Source: Auanema rhodensis (lineage: Eukaryota; Nematoda; Chromadorea; Rhabditida; Rhabditidae). Taken from it: a DNA stretch of 64,000 nucleotides. The notes beneath the pieces are model-generated. The model ran no database searches and was not told the origin of the DNA. It was given only the letters and a program-made list of their open reading frames with translations. This document shows, piece by piece, positions 23,233-38,016 of this stretch. The stretch spans positions 5,022,001-5,086,000 of the forward strand of contig OZ059896.1 in the NCBI GenBank assembly GCA_964057225.1, written 5' to 3'. The translations under genes and the position numbers were made by a program. Position 1 is the first letter of the stretch, and the number at the start of each line of letters is the position of its first letter.

Positions 23233-25696
23233 ACGTAAATTTCAAAGTCATGGTTACCATGAACCAATATCAATAAAAATTTGTTTTTAGACTAATTTGG
23301 ACATGGGGATTCTAATTTTGAAAACCGCATCTCTTTATCTTTCAAGTGAAGCGAGTTACATACCAAGTGCACATCACGTGTACATTTAATTAGCATAAAT
23401 TAAAGTTCACGTAAATTTCAAAGTCATGGTTACCATGAACCAATATCAATAAAAATTTGTTTTTAAACTAATATGGACATGGGGAATCTAATTTTGAAAA
23501 CCGCATCTCTTTATCTTTCAAGTGAAGCGAGTTACATACCAAGTGCACATCACGTGTACATTTAATTAGCATAAATTAAAGTTCACGTAAATTTCAAAGT
23601 CATGGTTACCATGAACCAATATCAATAAAAATTTGTTTTCAAACTAATATGGACATGGGGATTCTAATTTTGAAAACCGCATCTCTTTATCTTTCACGTG
23701 AAGCGAGTTACATACCTAGTGCACATCACGTGTACATTTAATTAGCATAAATTAAAGTTCACGTAAATTTCAAAGTCATGGTTACCATGAACCAATATCA
23801 ATAAAAATTTGTTTTTAGACTAAATTGGACATGGGGAATCTAATTTTGAAAACCGCATCTCTTTATCTTTCAAGTGAAGCGAGTTACATACCAAGTGCAC
23901 ATCACGTGTACATTTAATTAGCATAAATTAAAGTTCACGTAAATTTCAAAGTCATGGTTACCATGAACCAATATCAATAAAAATTTGTTTTTAGACTAAA
24001 TTGGACATGGGGAATCTAATTTTGAAAACCGCATCTCTTTATCTTTCAAGTGAAGCGAGTTACATACCAAGTGCACATCACGTGTACATTTAATTAGCAT
24101 AAATTAAAGTTCACGTAAATTTCAAAGTCATGGTTACCATGAACCAATATCAATAAAAATTTGTTTTTAAACTAATATGGACATGGGGAATCTAATTTTG
24201 AAAACCGCATCTCTTTATCTTTCACGTGAAGCGAGTTACATACCTAGTGCACATCACGTGTACATTTAATTAGCATAAGTTGAAGTTCACGTAAATTTCA
24301 AAGTCATGGTTACCATGAACCAATATCAATGAAAATTTGTTTTTAGACTAATATGGACATGGGGAATCTAATTTTGAAAACCGCATCTCTTTATCTTTCA
24401 CGTGAAGCGAGTTACATATAAAGTGCACATCACGTGTACATTTAATTAGCATAAATTAAAGTTCACGTAAATTTCAAAGTCATGGTTACCATGAACCAAT
24501 ATCAATAAAAATTTGTTTTCAAACTAATATGGACATGGGGAATCTAATTTTGAAAACCGCTTCTCTTTATCTTTCAAGTGAAGCGAGTTACATACCAAGT
24601 GCACATCACGTGTACATTTAATTAGCATAAATTAAAGTTCACGTAAATTTCAAAGTCATGGTTACCATGAACCAATATCAATAAAAATTTGTTTTTAGAC
24701 TAATTTGGACATGGGGAATCTAATTTTGAAAACCGCATCTCTTTATCTTTCAAGTGAAGCGAGTTACATACCAAGTGCACATCACGTGTACATTTAATTA
24801 GCATAAATTAAAGTTCACGTAAATTTCAAAGTCATGGTTACCATGAACCAATATCAATAAAAATTCGTTTTTAAACTAATATGGACATGGGGAATCTGAT
24901 TTTGAAAACCGCATCTCTTTATCTTTCACGTGAAGCGAGTTACATACCTAGTGCACATCACGTGTACATTTAATTAGCATAAGTTGAAGTTCACGTAAAT
25001 TTCAAAGTCAGGGTTACCATGAATCAATATCAATGAAAATTTGTTTTTAGACTAATATGGACATGGGGAATCTAATTTTGAAAACCGCATCTCTTTATCT
25101 TTCACGTGAAGCGAGTTACATATAAAGTGCACATCACGTGTACATTTAATTAGCATAAATTAAAGTTCACGTAAATTTCAAAGTCATGGTTACCATGAAC
25201 CAATATCAATAAAAATTTGTTTTTAAACTAATATGGACATGGGGAATCTAATTTTGAAAACCGCATCTCTTTATCTTTCAAGTGAAGCGAGTTACATACC
25301 TAGTGCACATCACGTGTACATTTAATTAGCATAAATTAAAGTTCACGTAAATTTCAAAGTCATGGTTACCATGAACCAATATCAATAAAAATTTGTTTTT
25401 AGACTAATTTGGACATGGGGATTCTAATTTTGAAAACCGCATCTCTTTATCTTTCACGTGAAGCGAGTTACATACCTAGTGCACATCACGTGTACATTTA
25501 ATTAGCATAAATTAAAGTTCACGTAAATTTCAAAGTCATGGTTACCATTAACCAATATCAATAAAAATTAGTTTTTAGACTAATTTGGACATGGGGATTC
25601 TAATTTTGAAAACCGCATCTCTTTATCTTTCACGTGAAGCGAGTTACATACCTAGTGCACATCACGTGTACACTTAATTAGCATAAATTAAAGTTC
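21825..25696 (+). repeat. 12-monomer (2112-bp) tandem repeat, about 1.8 copies
   Basis: Monomers 125-132 recur as 137-144: TAAATTGG; TACCTAG/AAGTTGAAG; CAATGAAAA/TATAAAG; CCGCTTC; TAATTTGG; AAATTCG with AATCTGATT; GTCAGGG with ATGAATC and CAATGAAAA; TTAAAC/CAAGTG/TACCTAG. AATCTGATT lies at 22786 and 24898. The GTCAGGG change occurs in both copies and nowhere else. Monomers 136 and 137 are both TAAATTGG, so the repeat junction itself shows a doubled monomer. The block 137-146 also matches 172-181 at an offset of 35 monomers. Confidence 0.82.
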
Positions 25697-25872
25697 ACGT
25701 TAATTTCAAAGTCATGGTTACCATGAACCAATATCAATAAAAATTTGTTTTTAGACTAATATGGACATGGGGAATCTAATTTTGAAAACCGCATCTCTTT
25801 ATCTTTCACGTGAAGCGAGTTACATACCTAGTGCACATCACGTGTACATTTAATTAGCATAAGTTGAAGTTC

Positions 25873-26048
25873 ACGTAAATTTCAAAGTCATGGTTACCAT
25901 GAATCAATATCAATGAAAATTTGTTTTTAGACTAATTTGGACATGGGGATTCTAATTTTGAAAACCGCATCTCTTTATCTTTCACGTGAAGCGAGTTACA
26001 TACCTAGTGCACATCACGTGTACATTTAATTAGCATAAATTAAAGTTC
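25873..26048 (+). other. Recombinant monomer 148
   Basis: The left end has ATGAATC and CAATGAAAA, as in monomers 131, 143 and 178, but the right part is TAATTTGG/GGATTC/TACCTAG, as in the following monomer 149. The switch is between about 25915 and 25937. It marks the junction between the 12-monomer repeat and a return to the 11-monomer-spaced series (GAAGTGAG at 26335 and 28271). Confidence 0.65.
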
Positions 26049-29000
26049 ACGTAAATTTCAAAGTCATGGTTACCATGAACCAATATCAATAAAAATTTGT
26101 TTTTAGACTAATTTGGACATGGGGATTCTAATTTTGAAAACCGCATCTCTTTATCTTTCACGTGAAGCGAGTTACATACCTAGTGCACATCACGTGTACA
26201 TTTAATTAGCATAAATTAAAGTTCACGTAAATTTCAAAGTCATGGTTACCATGAACCAATATCAATAAAAATTTGTTTTTAAACTAATATGGACATGGGG
26301 AATCTAATTTTTAAAACCGCATTTCTTTATCTTTCAAGTGAAGTGAGTTACATACCAAGTGCACATCACGTGTACATTTAATTAGCATAAATTAAAGTTC
26401 ACGTAAATTTCAAAGTCATGGTTACCATGAACCAATATCAATAAAAATTTGTTTTCAAACTAATATGGACATGGGGATTCTAATTTTGAAAACCGCATCT
26501 CTTTATCTTTCACGTGAAGCGAGTTACATACCTAGTGCACATCACGTGTACATTTAATTAGCATAAATTAAAGTTCACGTAAATTTCAAAGTCATGGTTA
26601 CCATGAACCAATATCAATAAAAATTTGTTTTTAGACTAATTTGGACATGGGGAATCTAATTTTGAAAACCGCATCTCTTTATCTTTCAAGTGAAGCGAGT
26701 TACATACCAAGTGCACATCACGTGTACATTTAATTAGCATAAATTAAAGTTCACGTAAATTTCAAAGTCATAGTTACCATGAACCAATATCAATAAAAAT
26801 TTGTTTTTAAACTAATATGGACATGGGAAATCTAATTTTGAAAACCGCATCTCTTTATCTTTCACGTGAAGCGAGTTACATACCTAGTGCACATCACGTG
26901 TACATTTAATTAGCATAAGTTAAAGTTCACGTAAATTTCAAAGTCATGGTTACCATGAACCAATATCAATAAAAATTTGTTTTTAGACTAATATGGACAT
27001 GGGGAATCTAATTTTGAAAACCGCATCTCTTTATCTTTCACGTGAAGCGAGTTACATATAAAGTGCACATCACGTGTACATTTAATTAGCATAAATTAAA
27101 GTTCACGTAAATTTCAAAGTCATGGTTACCATGAACCAATATCAATAAAAATTTGTTTTTAAACTAATATGGACATGGGGATTCTAATTTTGAAAACCGC
27201 ATCTCTTTATCTTTCACGTGAAGCGAGTTACATACCTAGTGCACATCACGTGTACATTTAATTAGCATAAATTAAAGTTCACGTAAATTTCAAAGTCATG
27301 GTTACCATGAACCAATATCGATAAAAATTTGTTTTTAAACTAATATGGACATGGGGAATCTAATTTTTAAAACCGCATTTCTTTATCTTTCAAGTGAAGC
27401 GAGTTACATACCAAGTGCACATCACGTGTACATTTAATTAGCATAAATTAAAGTTCACGTAAATTTCAAAGTCATGGTTACCATGAACCAATATCAATAA
27501 AAATTTGTTTTCAAACTAATATGGACATGGGGATTCTAATTTTGAAAACCGCATCTCTTTATCTTTCACGTGAAGCGAGTTACATACCTAGTGCACATCA
27601 CGTGTACATTTAATTAGCATAAATTAAAGTTCACGTAAATTTCAAAGTCATGGTTACCATGAACCAATATCAATAAAAATTTGTTTTTAGACTAATTTGG
27701 ACATGGGGAATCTAATTTTGAAAACCGCATCTCTTTATCTTTCAAGTGAAGCGAGTTACATACCAAGTGCACATCACGTGTACATTTAATTAGCATAAAT
27801 TAAAGTTCACGTAAATTTCAAAGTCATGGTTACCATGAACCAATATCAATAAAAATTTGTTTTCAAACTAATATGGACATGGGGATTCTAATTTTGAAAA
27901 CCGCATCTCTTTATCTTTCACGTGAAGCGAGTTACATACCTAGTGCACATCACGTGTACATTTAATTAGCATAAATTAAAGTTCACGTAAATTTCAAAGT
28001 CATGGTTACCATGAACCAATATCAATAAAAATTTGTTTTTAGACTAATTTGGACATGGGGATTCTAATTTTGAAAACCGCATCTCTTTATCTTTCACGTG
28101 AAGCGAGTTACATACCTAGTGCACATCACGTGTACATTTAATTAGCATAAATTAAAGTTCACGTAAATTTCAAAGTCATGGTTACCATGAACCAATATCA
28201 ATAAAAATTTGTTTTTAAACTAATATGGACATGGGGAATCTAATTTTTAAAACCGCATTTCTTTATCTTTCAAGTGAAGTGAGTTACATACCAAGTGCAC
28301 ATCACGTGTACATTTAATTAGCATAAATTAAAGTTCACGTAAATTTCAAAGTCATGGTTACCATGAACCAATATCAATAAAAATTTGTTTTCAAACTAAT
28401 ATGGACATGGGGATTCTAATTTTGAAAACCGCATCTCTTTATCTTTCACGTGAAGCGAGTTACATACCTAGTGCACATCACGTGTACATTTAATTAGCAT
28501 AAATTAAAGTTCACGTAAATTTCAAAGTCATGGTTACCATGAACCAATATCAATAAAAATTTGTTTTTAGACTAATTTGGACATGGGGAATCTAATTTTG
28601 AAAACCGCATCTCTTTATCTTTCAAGTGAAGCGAGTTACATACCAAGTGCACATCACGTGTACATTTAATTAGCATAAATTAAAGTTCACGTAAATTTCA
28701 AAGTCATAGTTACCATGAACCAATATCAATAAAAATTTGTTTCTAAACTAATATGGACATGGGAAATCTAATTTTGAAAACCGCATCTCTTTATCTTTCA
28801 CGTGAAGCGAGTTACATACCTAGTGCACATCACGTGTACATTTAATTAGCATAAGTTAAAGTTCACGTAAATTTCAAAGTCATGGTTACCATGAACCAAT
28901 ATCAATAAAAATTTGTTTTTAGACTAATATGGACATGGGGAATCTAATTTTGAAAACCGCATCTCTTTATCTTTCACGTGAAGCGAGTTACATATAAAGT

Positions 29001-31856
29001 GCACATCACGTGTACATTTAATTAGCATAAATTAAAGTTCACGTAAATTTCAAAGTCATGGTTACCATGAACCAATATCAATAAAAATTTGTTTTTAAAC
29101 TAATATGGACATGGGGATTCTAATTTTGAAAACCGCATCTCTTTATCTTTAACGTGAAGCGAGTTACATACCTAGTGCACATCACGTGTACATTTAATTA
29201 GCATAAATTAAAGTTCACGTAAATTTCAAAGTCATGGTTACCATGAACCAATATCAATAAAAATTTGTTTTTAGACTAATTTGGACATGGGGATTCTAAT
29301 TTTGAAAACCGCATCTCTTTATCTTTCACGTGAAGCGAGTTACATACCTAGTGCACATCACGTGTACATTTAATTAGCATAAATTAAAGTTCACGTAAAT
29401 TTCAAAGTCATGGTTACCATGAACCAATATCAATAAAAATTTGTTTTTAAACTAATATGGACATGGGGAATCTAATTTTGAAAACCGCATCTCTTTATCT
29501 TTCACGTGAAGCGAGTTACATACCTAGTGCACATCACGTGTACATTTAATTAGCATAAATTAAAGTTCACTTAAATTTCAAAGTCATGGTTACCATGCAC
29601 CAATATCAATAAAAATTTGTTTTTAGACTAATATGGACATGGGGAATCTAATTTTGAAAACCGCATCTCTTTATCTTTCACGTGAAGCGAGTTACATACC
29701 AAGTGCACATCACGTGTACATTTAATTAGCATAAATTAAAGTTCACGTAAATTTCAAAGTCATGGTTACCATGAACCAATATCAATAAAAATTTGTTTTT
29801 AAACTAATATGGACATGGGGAATCTAATTTTGAAAACCGCATCTCTTTATCTTTCAAGTGAAGCGAGTTACATACCAAGTGCACATCACGTGTACATTTA
29901 ATTAGCATAAATTAAAGTTCACGTAAATTTCAAAGTCATGGTTACCATGAACCAATATCAATAAAAATTTGTTTTTAGACTAATTTGGACATGGGGATTC
30001 TAATTTTGAAAACCGCATCTCTTTATCTTTCACGTGAAGCGAGTTACATACCTAGTGCACATCACGTGTACATTTAATTAGCATAAATTAAAGTTCACGT
30101 AAATTTCAAAGTCATGGTTACCATGAACCAATATCAATAAAAATTTGTTTTTAGACTAAATTGGACATGGGGAATCTAATTTTGAAAACCGCATCTCTTT
30201 ATCTTTCAAGTGAAGCGAGTTACATACCAAGTGCACATCACGTGTACATTTAATTAGCATAAATTAAAGTTCACGTAAATTTCAAAGTCATGGTTACCAT
30301 GAACCAATATCAATAAAAATTTGTTTTTAAACTAATATGGACATGGGGAATCTAATTTTGAAAACCGCATCTCTTTATCTTTCACGTGAAGCGAGTTACA
30401 TACCTAGTGCACATCACGTGTACATTTAATTAGCATAAGTTGAAGTTCACGTAAATTTCAAAGTCATGGTTACCATGAACCAATATCAATGAAAATTTGT
30501 TTTTAGACTAATATGGACATGGGGAATCTAATTTTGAAAACCGCATCTCTTTATCTTTCACGTGAAGCGAGTTACATATAAAGTGCACATCACGTGTACA
30601 TTTAATTAGCATAAATTAAAGTTCACGTAAATTTCAAAGTCATGGTTACCATGAACCAATATCAATAAAAATTTGTTTTCAAACTAATATGGACATGGGG
30701 AATCTAATTTTGAAAACCGCTTCTCTTTATCTTTCAAGTGAAGCGAGTTACATACCAAGTGCACATCACGTGTACATTTAATTAGCATAAATTAAAGTTC
30801 ACGTAAATTTCAAAGTCATGGTTACCATGAACCAATATCAATAAAAATTTGTTTTTAGACTAATTTGGACATGGGGAATCTAATTTTGAAAACCGCATCT
30901 CTTTATCTTTCAAGTGAAGCGAGTTACATACCAAGTGCACATCACGTGTACATTTAATTAGCATAAATTAAAGTTCACGTAAATTTCAAAGTCATGGTTA
31001 CCATGAACCAATATCAATAAAAATTCGTTTTTAAACTAATATGGACATGGGGAATCTGATTTTGAAAACCGCATCTCTTTATCTTTCACGTGAAGCGAGT
31101 TACATACCTAGTGCACATCACGTGTACATTTAATTAGCATAAGTTGAAGTTCACGTAAATTTCAAAGTCATGGTTACCATGAATCAATATCAATGAAAAT
31201 TTGTTTTTAGACTAATATGGACATGGGGAATCTAATTTTGAAAACCGCATCTCTTTATCTTTCACGTGAAGCGAGTTACATATAAAGTGCACATCACGTG
31301 TACATTTAATTAGCATAAATTAAAGTTCACGTAAATTTCAAAGTCATGGTTACCATGAACCAATATCAATAAAAATTTGTTTTTAAACTAATATGGACAT
31401 GGGGAATCTAATTTTGAAAACCGCATCTCTTTATCTTTCAAGTGAAGCGAGTTACATACCTAGTGCACATCACGTGTACATTTAATTAGCATAAATTAAA
31501 GTTCACGTAAATTTCAAAGTCATGGTTACCATGAACCAATATCAATAAAAATTTGTTTTTAGACTAATTTGGACATGGGGATTCTAATTTTGAAAACCGC
31601 ATCTCTTTATCTTTCACGTGAAGCGAGTTACATACCTAGTGCACATCACGTGTACATTTAATTAGCATAAATTAAAGTTCACGTAAATTTCAAAGTCATG
31701 GTTACCATTAACCAATATCAATAAAAATTAGTTTTTAGACTAATTTGGACATGGGGATTCTAATTTTGAAAACCGCATCTCTTTATCTTTCACGTGAAGC
31801 GAGTTACATACCTAGTGCACATCACGTGTACACTTAATTAGCATAAATTAAAGTTC
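26049..31856 (+). repeat. Domain 3d: downstream composite of earlier blocks
   Basis: Monomers 149-181 are assembled from blocks seen upstream. 27105-27984 repeats the order of 16721-17600, and 27985-31504 is the downstream copy of 19713-23232. The stretch 30097-31856 follows the variants of 23937-25696, ending in the same CCATTAACC/AAATTAGTT monomer (25521 and 31681). GAAGTGAG marks 26335 and 28271, 11 monomers apart. No new monomer family is introduced. Confidence 0.78.
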
Positions 31857-34800
31857 ACGTTAATTTCAAAGTCATGGTTACCATGAACCAATATCAATAA
31901 AAATTTGTTTTTAGACTAATATGGACATGGGGAATCTAATTTTGAAAACCGCATCTCTTTATCTTTCACGTGAAGCGAGTTACATATAAAGTGCACATCA
32001 CGTGTACATTTAATTAGCATAAATTAAAGTTCACGTAAATTTCAAAGTCATGGTTACCATGCACCAATATTAATAAAAATTTGTTTTTAGACTAATATGG
32101 ACATGGGGAATCTAATTTTGAAAACCGCATCTCTTTATCTTTCACGTGAAGCGAGTTACATACCAAGTGCACATCACGTGTACACTAAATTAGCATAAAT
32201 TAAAGTTCACGTTAATTTCAAAGTCATGGTTACCATGCACCAATATCAATAAAAATTTGTTTTTAGACTAATTTGGACATGGGGAATCTAATTTTGAAAA
32301 CCGCATCTCTTTATCTTTCACGTGAGGCGAGTTACATACCAAGTGCACATCACGTGTACATTTAATTAGCATAAATTAAAGTTCACGTAAATTTCAAAGT
32401 CATGGTTACCATGAACCAATATCAATAAAAATTTGTTTTTAGACTAATATGGACATGGGGAATCTAATTTTGAAAACCGCATCTCTTTATCTTTCAAGTG
32501 AAGCGAGTTACATACCAAGTGCACATCACGTGTACATTTAATTAGCATAAATTAAAGTTCACGTAAATTTCAAATTCATGGTTACCATGAACCAATATCA
32601 ATAAAAATTTGTTTTTAAACTAATATGGACATGGGGATTCTAATTTTGAAAACCGCATCTCTTTATCTTTCACGTGAAGCGAGTTACATACCTAGTGCAC
32701 ATCACGTGTACATTTAATTAGCATAAATTAAAGTTCACGTAAATTTCAAAGTCATGGTTACCATGAACCAATATCAATAAAAATTTGTTTTTAGACTAAT
32801 TTGGACATGGGGAATCTAATTTTGAAAACCGCATCTCTTTATCTTTCAAGTGAAGCGAGTTACATACCAAGTGCACATCACGTGTACATTTAATTAGCAT
32901 AAATTAAAGTTCACGTAAATTTCAAATTCATGGTTACCATGAACCAATATCAATAAAAATTTGTTTTTAAACTAATATGGACATGGGGAATCTAATTTTG
33001 AAAACCGCATCTCTTTATCTTTCACGTGAAGCGAGTTACATACCAAGTGCACATCACGTGTACATTTAATTAGCATAAATTAAAGTTCACGTAAATTTCA
33101 AAGTCATGGTTACCATGAACCAATATCAATAAAAATTTGTTTTTAGACTAATATGGACATGGGGAATCTAATTTTGAAAACCGCATCTCTTTATCTTTCA
33201 CGTGAAGCGAGTTACATACCAAGTGCACATCACGTGTACACTAAATTAGCATAAATTAAAGTTCACGTTAATTTCAAAGTCATGGTTACCATGCACCAAT
33301 ATCAATAAAAATTTGTTTTTAGACTAATTTGGACATGGGGAATCTAATTTTGAAAACCGCATCTCTTTATCTTTCAAGTGAAGCGAGTTACATACCAAGT
33401 GCACATCACGTGTACATTTAATTAGCATAAATTAAAGTTCACGTAAATTTCAAATTCATGGTTACCATGAACCAATATCAATAAAAATTTGTTTTTAAAC
33501 TAATATGGACATGGGGATTCTAATTTTGAAAACCGCATCTCTTTATCTTTCACGTGAAGCGAGTTACATACCTAGTGCACATCACGTGTACATTTAATTA
33601 GCATAAATTAAAGTTCACGTAAATTTCAAAGTCATGGTTACCATGAACCAATATCAATAAAAATTTGTTTTTAGACTAATATGGACATGGGGAATCTAAT
33701 TTTGAAAACCGCATCTCTTTATCTTTCAAGTGAAGCGAGTTACATACCAAGTGCACATCACGTGTACATTTAATTAGCATAAATTAAAGTTCACGTAAAA
33801 TTCAAAGTCATGGTTACCATGAACCAATATCAATAAAAATTTGTTTTTAAACTAATATGGACATGGGGAATCTAATTTTGAAAACCGCATCTCTTTATCT
33901 TTCACGTGAAGCGAGTTACATACCTAGTGCACATCACGTGTACATTTAATTAGCATAAATTAAAGTTCACGTAAATTTCAAAGTCATGGTTACCATGAAC
34001 CAATATCAATAACAATTTGTTTTTAGACTAATTTGGACATGGGGAATCTAATTTTGAAAACCGCATCTCTTTATCTTTCAAGTGAAGCGAGTTACATACC
34101 AAGTGCACATCACGTGTACATTTAATTAGCATAAATTAAAGTTCACGTAAATTTCAAAGTCATGGTTACCATGAACCAATATCAATAAAAATTTGTTTTC
34201 AAACTAATATGGACATGGGGAATCTAATTTTGAAAACCGCATCTCTTTATCTTTCAAGTGAAGCGAGTTACATACCAAGTGCACATCACGTGTACATTTA
34301 ATTAGCATAAATTAAAGTTCACGTAAATTTCAAAGTCATGGTTACCATGAACCAATATCAATAAAAATTTGTTTTTAGACTAATATGGACATGGGGAATC
34401 TAATTTTGAAAACCGCATCTCTTTATCTTTCACGTGAAGCGAGTTACATACCAAGTGCACATCACGTGTACATTTAATTAGCATAAATTAAAGTTCACGT
34501 AAATTTCAAAGTCATGGTTACCATGAACCAATATCAATAAAAATTTGTTTTTAAACTAATATGGACATGGGGATTCTAATTTTGAAAACCGCATCTCTTT
34601 ATCTTTCACGTGAAGCGAGTTACATACCTAGTGCACATCACGTGTACATTTAATTAGCATAAATTAAAGTTCACGTAAATTTCAAAGTCATGGTTACCAT
34701 GAACCAATATCAATAAAAATTTGTTTTTAGACTAATATGGACATGGGGAATCTAATTTTGAAAACCGCATCTCTTTATCTTTCAAGTGAAGCGAGTTACA

Positions 34801-35904
34801 TACCAAGTGCACATCACGTGTACATTTAATTAGCATAAATTAAAGTTCACGTAAAATTCAAAGTCATGGTTACCATGAACCAATATCAATAAAAATTTGT
34901 TTTTAAACTAATATGGACATGGGGAATCTAATTTTGAAAACCGCATCTCTTTATCTTTCACGTGAAGCGAGTTACATACCTAGTGCACATCACGTGTACA
35001 TTTAATTAGCATAAATTAAAGTTCACGTAAATTTCAAAGTCATGGTTACCATGAACCAATATCAATAACAATTTGTTTTTAGACTAATTTGGACATGGGG
35101 AATCTAATTTTGAAAACCGCATCTCTTTATCTTTCAAGTGAAGCGAGTTACATACCAAGTGCACATCACGTGTACATTTAATTAGCATAAATTAAAGTCC
35201 ACGTAAATTTCAAAGTCATGGTTACCATGAACCAATATCAATAAAAATTTGTTTTCGAACTAATATGGACATGGGGAATCTAATTTTGAAAACCGCATCT
35301 CTTTATCTTTCAAGTGAAGCGAGTTACATACCAAGTGCACATCACGTGTACATTTAATTAGCATAAATTAAAGTTCACGTAAATTTCAAAGTCATGGTTA
35401 CCATGAACCAATATCAATAAAAATTTGTTTTTAGACTAATTTGGACATGGGGATTCTAATTTTGAAAACCGCATCTCTTTATCTTTCACGTGAAGCGAGT
35501 TACATACCTAGTGCACATCACGTGTACATTTAATTAGCATAAATTAAAGTTCACGTAAATTTCAAAGTCATGGTTACCATGAACCAATATCAATAAAAAT
35601 TTGTTTTTAGACTAATTTGGACATGGGGATTCTAATTTTGAAAACCGCATCTCTTTATCTTTCACGTGAAGCGAGTTACATACCTAGTGCACATCACGTG
35701 TACATTTAATTAGCATAAATTAAAGTTCACGTAAATTTCAAAGTCATGGTTACCATGAACCAATATCAATAAAAATTTGTTTTTAGACTAATTTGGACAT
35801 GGGGATTCTAATTTTGAAAACCGCATCTCTTTATCTTTCACGTGAAGCGAGTTACATACCTAGTGCACATCACGTGTACATTTAATTAGCATAAATTAAA
35901 GTTC
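31857..35904 (+). repeat. Domain 4: CACTAAATT/AATTCATG region with a 6-monomer HOR
   Basis: Monomers 182-204. CACTAAATT (32183, 33239) is followed each time by a CGTTAATT/GCACC/TAATTTGG monomer. Monomers 182-188 (31857-33088) match 244-250 (42769-44000) at an offset of 62 monomers. A 6-monomer unit runs 33441-34496 and recurs from 34497 for about five monomers, marked by GTAAAATTC (33793, 34849) and ATAACAATTT (33969, 35025). Monomers 202-204, with 205 just after, are near-identical TAATTTGG/GGATTC/TACCTAG copies. Confidence 0.78.
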
Positions 35905-38016
35905 ACGTAAATTTCAAAGTCATGGTTACCATGAACCAATATCAATAAAAATTTGTTTTTAGACTAATTTGGACATGGGGATTCTAAGTTTGAAAACCGC
36001 ATCTCTTTATCTTTCACGTGAAGCGAGTTACATACCTAGTGCACATCACGTGTACATTTAATTAGCATAAATTGAAGTTCACGTAAATTTCAAAGTCATG
36101 GTTACCATGAACCAATATCAATAAAAATTTGTTTTTAAACTAATATGGACATGGGGAATCTAATTTTGAAAACCGCATCTCTTTATCTTTCACGTGAAGC
36201 GAGTTACATACCTAGTGCACATCACGTGTACATTTAATTAGAGTAAATTAAAGTTCACGTAAATTTCAAAGTCATGGTTACCATGCACCAATATCAATAA
36301 AAGTTTGTTTTTAGACTAATATGGACATGGGGAATCTAATTTTGAGAACCGCATCTCTTTATCTTTCACGTGAAGCGAGTTACATACCTAGTGCACATCA
36401 CGTGTACATTTAATTAGCATAAATTAAAGTTCACGTAAATTTCAAAGTCATGGTTACCATGAACCAATATCAATAAAAATTTGTTTTTAAACTAATATGG
36501 ACATGGGGAATCTAATTTTGAAAACCGCATCTCTTTATCTTTCACGTGAAGCGAGTTACATACCTAGTGCACATCACGTGTACATTTAATTAGCATAAGT
36601 TGAAGTTCACGTAAATTTCAAAGTCATGGTTACCATGAACCAATATCAATGAAAATTTGTTTTTAGACTAATATGGACATGGGGAATCTAATTTTGAAAA
36701 CCGCATCTCTTTATCTTTCACGTGAAGCGAGTTACATATAAAGTGCACATCACGTGTACATTTAATTAGCATAAATTAAAGTTCACGTAAATTTCAAAGT
36801 CATGGTTACCATGCACCAATATTAATAAAAATTTGTTTTTAGACTAATATGGACATGGGGAATCTAATTTTGAAAACCGCATCTCTTTATCTTTCAAGTG
36901 AAGCGAGTTACATACCAAGTGCACATCACGTGTACACTTAATTAGCATAAATTAAAGTTCACGTAAATTTCAAAGTCATGGTTACCATGCACCAATATCA
37001 ATGAAAATTTGTTCTTAGACTAATATGGACATGGGGAATCTAATTTTGAAAACCGCATCTCTTTATCTTTCAAGTGAAGCGAGTTACATACCAAGTGCAC
37101 ATCACGTGTACATTTAATTAGCATAAATTAAAGTTCACGTAAATTTCAAAGTCATGGTTACCATGCACCAATATTAATAAAAATTTGTTTTTAGACTAAT
37201 ATGGACATGGGGATTCTAATTTTGAAAACCGCATCTCTTTATCTTTCACGTGAAGCGAGTTACATACCAAGTGCACATCACGTGTACACTTAATTAGCAT
37301 AAATTAAAGTTCACGTAAATTTCAAAGTCATGGTTACCATGAACCAATATCAATAAAAATTTGTTTTGAAACTAATATGGACATGGGGAATCTAATTTTG
37401 AAAACCGCATCTCTTTATCTTTCACGTGAAGCGAGTTACATACCAAGTGCACATCACGTGTACATTTAATTAGCATAAATTAAAGTTCACTTAAATTTCA
37501 AAGTCATAGTTACCATGAACCAATATCAATAAAAATTTGTTTTTAAACTAATATGGACATGGGGAATCTAATTTTGAAAACCGCATCTCTTTATCTTTCA
37601 CGTGAAGCGAGTTACATACCTAGTGCACATCACGTGTACATTTAATTAGCATAAATTAAAGTTCACGTAAATTTCAAAGTCATGGTTACCATGAACCAAT
37701 ATCAATAACAATTTGTTTTTAGACTAATTTGGACATGGGGAATCTAATTTTGAAAACCGCATCTCTTTATCTTTCAAGTGAAGCGAGTTACATACCAAGT
37801 GCACATCACGTGTACATTTAATTAGCATAAATTAAAGTTCACGTAAATTTCAAAGTCATGGTTACCATGAACCAATATCAATAAAAATTTGTTTTCAAAC
37901 TAATATGGACATGGGGAATCTAATTTTGAAAACCGCATCTCTTTATCTTTCAAGTGAAGCGAGTTACATACCAAGTGCACATCACGTGTACATTTAATTA
38001 GCATAAATTAAAGTTC
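35905..38016 (+). repeat. 12-monomer (2112-bp) HOR, copy 1
   Basis: Monomers 205-216. Order of landmarks: TCTAAGTTT with AATTGAAG; TTAAAC; AAAAGTTTG with GAGAACC; AAGTTGAAG; CAATGAAAA/TATAAAG; GCACC/ATTAAT; GTTCTTAG; GCACC/GGATTC; GTTTTGAAAC; CATAGTT; ATAACAATTT; TCAAAC/CAAGTG. A private change in this copy is GAGTAAATTA at 36241, which is GCATAAATTA in copy 2. Confidence 0.88.
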
